The notes beneath the pieces are model-generated. The model made no database searches and was not told where the DNA came from. It was given only the letters and a program-made list of their open reading frames with translations. DNA of 64,000 bases from Manihot esculenta (Eukaryota > Streptophyta > Magnoliopsida > Malpighiales > Euphorbiaceae): NCBI RefSeq assembly GCF_001659605.2, contig NC_035164.2:2327586-2391585 (forward strand). The letters are read 5' to 3'. Below, one piece after another: positions 57,347 to 64,000 of this stretch. A program made the translations under genes and the position numbers. Each line of letters starts with the position of its first letter. Within the stretch, counting starts at the first letter, position 1.

Positions 57347-57810
57347 AGAGATTTCAAATATTGGAAGACAAATCCAACGTAGAATAGGGATTTTGGTAAT
57401 GAAATTGGACTAATTTACATGACCAATATGTTCTCAAATTGTTTTTTTTTTTTTTTTTTTCATTTCTCTTTTTTGTTGTAAACTAAACAAAATTGACATT
57501 GAATTTGAAAGCAGTTGACGTGTATATGTGTTTAGTAATTGTTTTAGAGCTTACACTATTATACTTCAAAACTTTTTTCAAAGGGAAATATTTTTTCATA
57601 ATACGAAAAATCATAGCTTAAAATAGAAAAATCTAAAATGTGATTAAATGTAAAAAAAAAATAGGAATTAAGATAAAGTGAAAATTTATTATATTGTAGT
57701 CATACACGTGATGAAATCATGTGAGATGCATCAAAAAGCCCTGTTGGTTATCAACCCACTTACAATAATATTCAATTAAAGCACACATATCAAGACTACC
57801 TCCATCGATT
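57347..57810. other. 3' flank of LOG
   Basis: Contains a T-run (57441-57461) and the expected 3' UTR; the exact poly(A) site cannot be fixed. Confidence 0.5.
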
Positions 57811-57819
57811 AATTTTAAT

Positions 57820-58274
57820 TGGTCTGGTATTTAATCGGTTGGATTTAAAATCAAATCAAATAAATTAAAAATTAAAATTTTAATATTTATAAAAATTAAA
57901 CTATATCGATTTTAATTAAAATCAAATCGAATTTAATTGGTTTTATTTGATTTTAATTCGATTCGATTTAATCGATTTGAATTTTTAATGATTTTTTATT
58001 TTTTACACTTTATTTTTAATATTTTAAAATTTAATGAGAATATTTTTACTTTAATATGATCTAATCTCTCTATGTTATTAAAATAATATATTATTATCAC
58101 TGATCGATTTGATTTAATTTTTTTAATTTTTTATCAAAATCAAATTAAATCGAAATAACCGAAATTTTTAAAATTAAAAACTAAATCGAATCAAAATAAA
58201 TAAAAAATCAAATCAAAATTTTAAATTAATTTAATTTTATTAATTTTTTTATTTGAATAGAATACTCTTACCGT
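57820..58274 (+). mobile_element. MITE of the GGTTCGG family, downstream of LOG
   Basis: 455 bp flanked by the 9-bp direct repeat AATTTTAAT (57811-57819 and 58275-58283). Central block ATATGATCTAATCTCTCTATGTTATT. The duplication is AT-only and so less telling alone, but it sits exactly at the ends. Confidence 0.75.
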
Positions 58275-58283
58275 AATTTTAAT

Positions 58284-60406
58284 AATTTTATTTAATTTAA
58301 TAAATACTTAAATTTTAAAAATATTTAAATATTTATTAATTATAATTATAATTAAAATGTTTTATAAATATAAATATACAAATACGGTTATTTTATATTC
58401 ATATTAGTAAAAAATACATTAAATTAGCACCAAAATTTGCATCCATCTAACGTGGCTTCCACTAAGCCATGTTTAGGCTTCGTCAACGCCTAAATCTGTG
58501 CGTCAAATACCGCCACTTGGCCGGAGTCAAACTATCAAGGATTACAAAGTCTAACTGTATTGAAGGTTGACTTTTCCTGTAATTATTATTTTGGTTAATG
58601 CAAAAAAATAAGATAATTATATCGTCTAATCATTGGATTAAATGATTCCACTAATCATATTACATGCATGAGTTTAAGACTCAATCCCCACCGTTAATTA
58701 CAAAAAGTAAAATCAATATTTTCCATACATAATTTTTTTTAAAAGTCTCCTCCCACTTTAATTTTTAAAAATTAATGTCCAGTGATATGCTTGAATTATT
58801 TAAGAATTAAATTTAAGATGGCATTGCAGCCGGTTGTAAATTTTGTACAGTGATGATATGATAATTAGAAGAGATTTGGATTTTGGATATGTGTATAAGT
58901 TTAATAGGAATAATTTACGTTCTCTTTTTTATTTTTTATTTTATCATCTATTAATATATAATCATAATTCTATTATAAAATCACATATCACTATTATTAT
59001 AGAACTGTACATATGAATAAATTATCTATTTTTTATCGTAAGATAATTATTTAATTTTTTTTGGTATCCGTATTGATATGGTTTTAGATGTGAAGGATTT
59101 GTTTTCCAATGAACCATCAATTCCTCCGCCAACTCATCAATTCAAATGAAATGAATCTTTTTCTGTCGGGTCCCAACTCCATTCTATCTTATTTATTTGA
59201 CTGCATGCTAATTGACAGATTTACCTATTAAACTCTGATGAATTATGCTTTTAACTTTTCCATGTTACTAGGGTCCGAATTGTAGAGACCTATCGGTCAT
59301 TATACATCATAATTAAATTAATTTAAATTTTAAAAAGAAAAGATTTTTTAAATGTAAAATATATTGGATAAATTTAATTTCAAAATTTACATATTTTGTA
59401 TTATTATTATTATTATTAATGATAAAATTAAATAATAATTTAAAATTTGTGAATGTATGTCAAAGTATAGTTTTTGTTATCTTATACTTAAAATTGTAAG
59501 ATTTTTTTAATTATATTTTTAAATAATTTATGTATTATTTTTAAAGTTTAAAATACTACAAAATTTTTTTTATTAAAGTTTAAAAGTACAAGTATGGGTT
59601 TGACATTAAAAAAATTTAGTTTTATTTATGGATGAGTTCAATAAAAATAATAAATAAAGGACTTACGACAAAAAATTAAAAGAAACTTTTTATTAATTAT
59701 TCATCAAATTATCAATACCCAAAAGAGAAAAAATACTTAAAATTTAAAAAAAAATTTGATTTGCATTTCAGCTAATTATAATATAAAAATTTAGATAAAT
59801 TACACTTTAATTCATAAATTTTAGTATAATTAACGAATTGATCTTTATTTTGATACATCTAATAAATTAAAATTGAGGCTACATTAACGAGGAAAGAAAC
59901 TAATGATTGATTTCTTATAGTACTTAAAATTTAAATGAAGTTGATGATTGATTTAGTTCTTTTGATTTAATTCTTAAAAATTTCACATATAAAATACTTT
60001 AATTTTTTTTAAAATTCAATTAAAATATTTTATTTTTTATTTTTTACAATACAGTTTGAATTTTCTATACGGTAATTTTTTTCTGATTTAATTCTTTTAA
60101 ATAATATTATTAATTTTTATAGTATTTTTGTGATGTAAATGGGAGCCAGCCATAGCAGACAAGGGGAATAATTGGACTTGGAAGGTGAGATTTGGGTCTA
60201 AAAGGTAAGCCTGCACTTTTCTGAATGGGAAGTGCTAGTCCGCCGAATGCAGGTTGAATTGCGCACTTCAGATCATACTATTTTCTACCAAAAAGCATTA
60301 TAATTTCCTTCATTAGTTAATGTTGTTAAGAATTTATTTTATGTAAAAATAACAGAATTTGCATTAAGAGAAATAAATAAATATTTAAAAATTGAGACGA
60401 GAAATT
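58284..60406. other. AT-rich intergenic DNA, no gene recognised
   Basis: It includes an ATT microsatellite near 59400-59418 and a short less AT-rich stretch at 58435-58560. No coding frame, tRNA or clear repeat seen. Confidence 0.5.
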
Positions 60407-60800
60407 AGGAATATCATTCAGTGGGTTCGTTTAAAATCGAACTAATTGAATAAATTAAAAATTAAAATTTTAATATTTATGAATATTGAATCGAATTAAT
60501 TTTGGTCAGAAATTAAATTAAATCGCATCAACCTAATTCAGTTGAATTCAGTTAGTTTGATAGATTTGAATTTTTAATAAATTTTTTATTTTTTACATTT
60601 TTAATATTTTAAAATTTAATTAAAATATTTTAATCTTAATATGATCTAATATCTATATTATTAAAAATAATATATTATTATCATTAATCGGTTCAGTTTG
60701 ATTTTTTTAATTTTTTTTATTAAAATCGAATCGAACTAAAATAAAAGAATATTTTAAAATTAAAAACCGAACCGAATCCATAAAAGTAAAATCAAATGAA
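60407..60800 (+). mobile_element. MITE of the GGTTCGG family, right end incomplete
   Basis: Left end AGGAATATCATTCAGTGGGTTCG, central ATATGATCTAATATCTATATTATT and AATATATTATTATCATTAATCGG; the right end breaks off after ACCGAACCGAATCC. Confidence 0.72.
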
Positions 60801-62069
60801 ATAAGATATTTTTTTTTACTTTTCTTTATAAATTATTTTTCTTGAAATAGGGGAGGAGAAGAGGTGATTAAGTGAGATAGGAGAGCCGCCATTTCCCATA
60901 TAAGCTTTAAAACTAAGACATCAAATTATTAATAATGCTGTATATCTCAATATTACACTAATAATTTAATATTCAGATTAATTAATTTCCAATCCTCTAA
61001 TTAATTTGCCTATTTTCCATCCCTGAGAAACCGACCAAATTCATTTGAATTCTCCCTTCTGCAAGCAAAAATTTAGTCTATGGACTATGCATGTCCGATT
61101 CTTTAGCATTTCTACAACTTGAGCAAGTTTGGCAAACCCCACTCAAACCAACTTTGCTCTCATCTTATCTACGTTTCTACATGCAAAGTCAACCTTTCCT
61201 ATATATATATATATACACACACATTCACAGTTGAATCTAAGCTTCATGGTAATTGCTTTCTTCCTCTGCAACTCTCATCCGTCCTCTTGTATATATACGC
61301 CATTCAGATAGAGTTTTTGTGTGAATTTGAGGCTTTCTTTAGCCTTTTTGCATCATTTGCTTAAGAAGAGAAGTCCCTTAATTAACTTGAATACTCTTGT
61401 CTTCATTTCTTGGCAAACAAGGTCAGTACAGAATTCTCATTCTTTCTCCTTCTTGCATGGGCTTCATATACAGGAAAAAACCACATCTACTATAAGGTTC
61501 TGTATAAAAACTAATATTGAAAAAAATTAATGATGTTTAATTAATGCTATTATTTTAGTGTGAGCTAACCCAGTTGTAAGAAGTCTCTTATGCTGATACC
61601 CTTCCCGTGCAAAAGATACTCTTGACTTTGAAGTTTGGGATAAAGATGTTCTTCCCTTGTCTGGTTGATATATATTGGGAAATGGGTTTTTAATGATCTC
61701 TGGTTTTCTTCGTTAAAAATTGACTATGGAACCCTGAATTTCAGTGCAAGTTGAAGTTGTTCTCTTTTTGCTCTTTTTTTTTTTCATTGGTTTCTGGTCT
61801 TGATAAGGTAGTTACAAGATCTATGGAGTAAAAAAACAAATGCCGTCATAGGTCACAAAGTAGGGAAGAGGGCAGTGCCAAAAACGCAAGCTTAGCCCTT
61901 TTCTCCGGCATCAAAACCGGCTTAAAAATGTGCCTTTAATGGCTAAGTTGTTCAGAAGAAGCAGTGAAGTGAACGCGTTTAATGAACAGCTCCTGCTTTA
62001 TCTATGGATACTTTATTATTACTAAAACGTTTAGCCCATGTGAGCTTTTGTCCATTTCTCTTTTATTTT
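60801..62069. other. Upstream region of the glycosyltransferase gene
   Basis: Contains a (TA)n(CA)n microsatellite at about 61200-61222 and AGCCGCC, a GCC-box match, near 60884. Short open frames near 61119-61530 show no known motif. The microsatellite could be mistaken for a TATA box; the one at 62070 is better placed for the gene. Confidence 0.5.
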
Positions 62070-62079
62070 ATATAAATAC
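62070..62079 (+). promoter_or_regulatory. Possible TATA box of the glycosyltransferase gene
   Basis: TATATAAATA 330 bp upstream of the ATG. A 5' UTR intron is likely because TTTCCTTGCAG (ends 62377) stands about 30 bp before the ATG; a donor near 62181 (AAA|GTTTGT) is a guess. Confidence 0.5.
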
Positions 62080-62407
62080 ATAGGCACAAGATCCATTGCT
62101 CTTCAAACTTTCAACATAAACTTCGCCAACTTTTCCTCTCATCTTGGGCTGGAGTTGTTTGAAGCTTTTCCTCAACAAAGAAAGTTTGTTTTTTTGGTTT
62201 TTCACTGATTGATTGGTTGGTTGTCGAGTTTTGGTGCTTAAAGAAAGATTGTGATCATAGTTTTGAGTTTGGTCAGTATCAAGGCTTAAAATTCTTCATA
62301 TTGTGGTTTGGTCAATGCCTAAAGCTCTAGTTTTGAGATTTGAACATGATGTGTTTGATGTTTTGTTTCCTTGCAGGTGTCACATCCTTTGTAATTGAAT
62401 TTATGAA

Positions 62408-63510
62408 ATGGGTTTAATCCGGAATTCAACTCTGAGAAGTGGGGATTACTTGGAAGGGGTGCTCAGTGAATATGTTGGAGGCAGAACCAAGTTGAAAGTT
62501 AACAAGAGTGGCTCAGCTAAGCTTGTCACTGCTCTTACTTGTCTGCAATTCGCCTTTGCTGTTTATGCTACTTTGTTATTATACTACATGAGTCCAGCAC
62601 TAGATTTAAGAACAAAACCAGACTTTACATGGGCTACAAGAATTGCACAACATTGGAAACAATTCGTAGTTCCACCACGTGTCCTTGGTAGATACCAAGA
62701 AGCTGCTTCTATTGTTGGAACAGAAATCCAACCCATCACTCCATCAGAAGTGTGTGAGCATGAAAAGATTGATTTCCAGCAGAAAAAGTCTAATGATGTT
62801 CAAATGATCAAGTTGAAAAGAGAGCTGTACGATGAAATTTTGGGTTTTCAGAGCAAGTCTATTGGCACAGAAACTCTGTCCGAGTTAATGGCAATGAAAT
62901 CTAAGTGGGATTTGCGAGGTTCAAATAGACCAAAGGTTACAGTAATCTTGAATCATTTCAAGAGAAAGACACTTTGTTCACAGCTTGATTCACTGCTTCA
63001 ACAGACACTTCCTTTTCACCATGTTTGGGTGCTTGCATTTGGGAGCCCAAATGAGCTCTCACTTAAGAGAATTGTAGATAGTTATAATGATTCAAGAATC
63101 AGCTTCATGGGTTCAAGTTATGATTTTAAATACTATGGGAGATTTCAAATGGCTTTACAAACTGAAGCAGATCTTGTATATATTATTGATGATGATATGA
63201 TTCCTGGTAAGAAAATGCTGCAGATTTTATCCCACGTAGCAGGCACTGAAAAGTATCAGAACTCAGTTTTGGGAAGCATAGGGAGGATTTTGCCTTTCAG
63301 GCAAAAAGACTTCACGTTCCCAAGTTATCGAAAATTTCGATCGAAGGAGGCAGGTCTATACCTGCCTGACCCTGCTTATGATATAACAGTTGATAAAATA
63401 GTGCAGGTGGATTTCCTTTCCAGTTCGTGGTTTCTATCTGCAGAACTTGTTAAGACACTTTTCATCGAAGGACCAATGACCTTCATGACTGGAGAAGATC
63501 TGCATCTAAG
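62408..63510 (+). CDS. KOBITO1-like membrane glycosyltransferase, first coding exon (partial)
   Basis: An exon of 1103 bp (367 codons plus 2 bases) from ATGGGTTTAATCC to the donor CTAAG|GTAGGT. The protein has a short cytosolic N terminus, one membrane helix (about 39-61, LVTALTCLQFAFAVYATLLLYYM), a stalk with coiled-coil-like charge (about 120-160) and a glycosyltransferase domain: KVTVILNHFKRKTL, the QLDSLLQQTLPFHHVWVL block, the acidic motif DDD at 261-263 (IIDDDMIPG) and FMTGEDLHL at the end. These fit the plant family of KOBITO1/ELD1/ABI8 and relatives, linked to cellulose synthesis and growth; the exact substrate is not known. The split codon AG+ would give Ser if the next exon starts with T or C. 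The next exon is beyond 64000. Confidence 0.82.
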
Positions 63511-64000
63511 GTAGGTTCAAACTACTTCCATTTGCTAGTCGTTTTAACCAAGTTAATGAAAATTAAATAGCATTTAGTACCTTTTATCAATGATAATTTT
63601 CATGAACATTGATACAATATGATGTAATAATCAATTGCCATCAGTTAGCTAATAGTTGTAGGCATGCCATTTTATGAAACATTAGGCAAGTATTGGAAGA
63701 GGCTATTTCTGATTGTATTACTTGGGTTTGACTGTGACAATAATTGAGTTTATATTGGGTTGATAACTTGTTCAATACTATATAAACAAATTAATCATAA
63801 GTTTAAAGCAGAAATAGTAGAAAATGCAGATGAAGTTGAAAATCGACTTGGCAAGCATTTGAAGTACTAATTTTGCACTTAAATGAGCTTTTATTTGATG
63901 CAATGTATTTTTAATGCAGGAATCTTCTTAGCTTAACCTTCTTTTTTATTTTTTCTGAAAAAAATCCTGTTTATTATATTATACTTGTCAAGGCGAAATG
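63511..64000 (+). other. First part of the intron after the glycosyltransferase exon
   Basis: It starts GTAGGTTC at the donor. A CAG at 63918-63920 (TTTTAATGCAG) could be an acceptor, but the following bases do not encode what the family has after EDLHLS, so the intron most likely continues past the window. Confidence 0.6.

Noticed and set aside
61119..61530. Overlapping small open frames upstream of the glycosyltransferase
   Set aside because: No recognisable domain, they include the TA/CA microsatellite and lie in three frames.
63918..64000. Possible second exon of the glycosyltransferase after TTTTAATGCAG
   Set aside because: The translation does not resemble what the family has after EDLHLS and soon turns AT-rich.

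Overview
The window looks like nuclear DNA of a eudicot plant: AT-rich intergenic sequence, genes split by short GT-AG introns, tRNA-iMet-primed LTR retrotransposons, MULE-type MITEs and LINE debris. I suspect a Euphorbiaceae species (cassava or rubber tree relatives) from the general look of the LTRs and genes, but cannot prove it from the sequence.

Bases 1-24345 are one block of nested LTR retrotransposons. I read six insertion levels, youngest first. A (672-10588) is a complete minus-strand Ty3/gypsy chromovirus with two near-identical 2268-bp LTRs, a 5-bp target duplication and an open gag-pol frame. A sits in the gag gene of B (minus strand; 5' LTR 10904-13300). B sits in the pol gene of C (plus strand; 3' LTR 14086-16423). 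C sits in an LTR of D (16424-17479). D sits in the gag gene of E (5' LTR 18058-20173). E sits in the RNase H region of F, an old, stop-riddled Tat-lineage element whose 5' LTR ends at 24345. The far ends of B to F lie left of the window. The LTRs of A-E are related and share a 13-bp palindrome array, a TATA box, and a series of splice-site-like signals that would give a spliced leader in front of gag.

Bases 24346-64000 are gene-bearing, AT-rich DNA. Three host genes are supported: a 10-exon fatty acyl-CoA reductase (26470-29126, minus, 490 aa), a 7-exon LONELY GUY cytokinin-activating enzyme (53629-57346, plus, 218 aa), and the first coding exon of a KOBITO1-like membrane glycosyltransferase (62408-63510, plus, running off the right edge). 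Between them lie a Pack-MULE-like element carrying the 5' part of a TMK-type receptor kinase gene, seven copies of a related roughly 460-bp MITE, two copies of another long-TIR element rich in TTC microsatellite, three LINE fragments, a copia remnant, a Tat remnant and several duplicated repeats.

The three genes have no evident joint pathway: FAR makes fatty alcohols (cuticle, suberin or pollen wall), LOG makes active cytokinin, and the KOBITO1-like protein is linked to cell-wall synthesis. Their neighbourhood is shaped mainly by MITE insertions, which lie next to the FAR TATA box and before, inside and after LOG.
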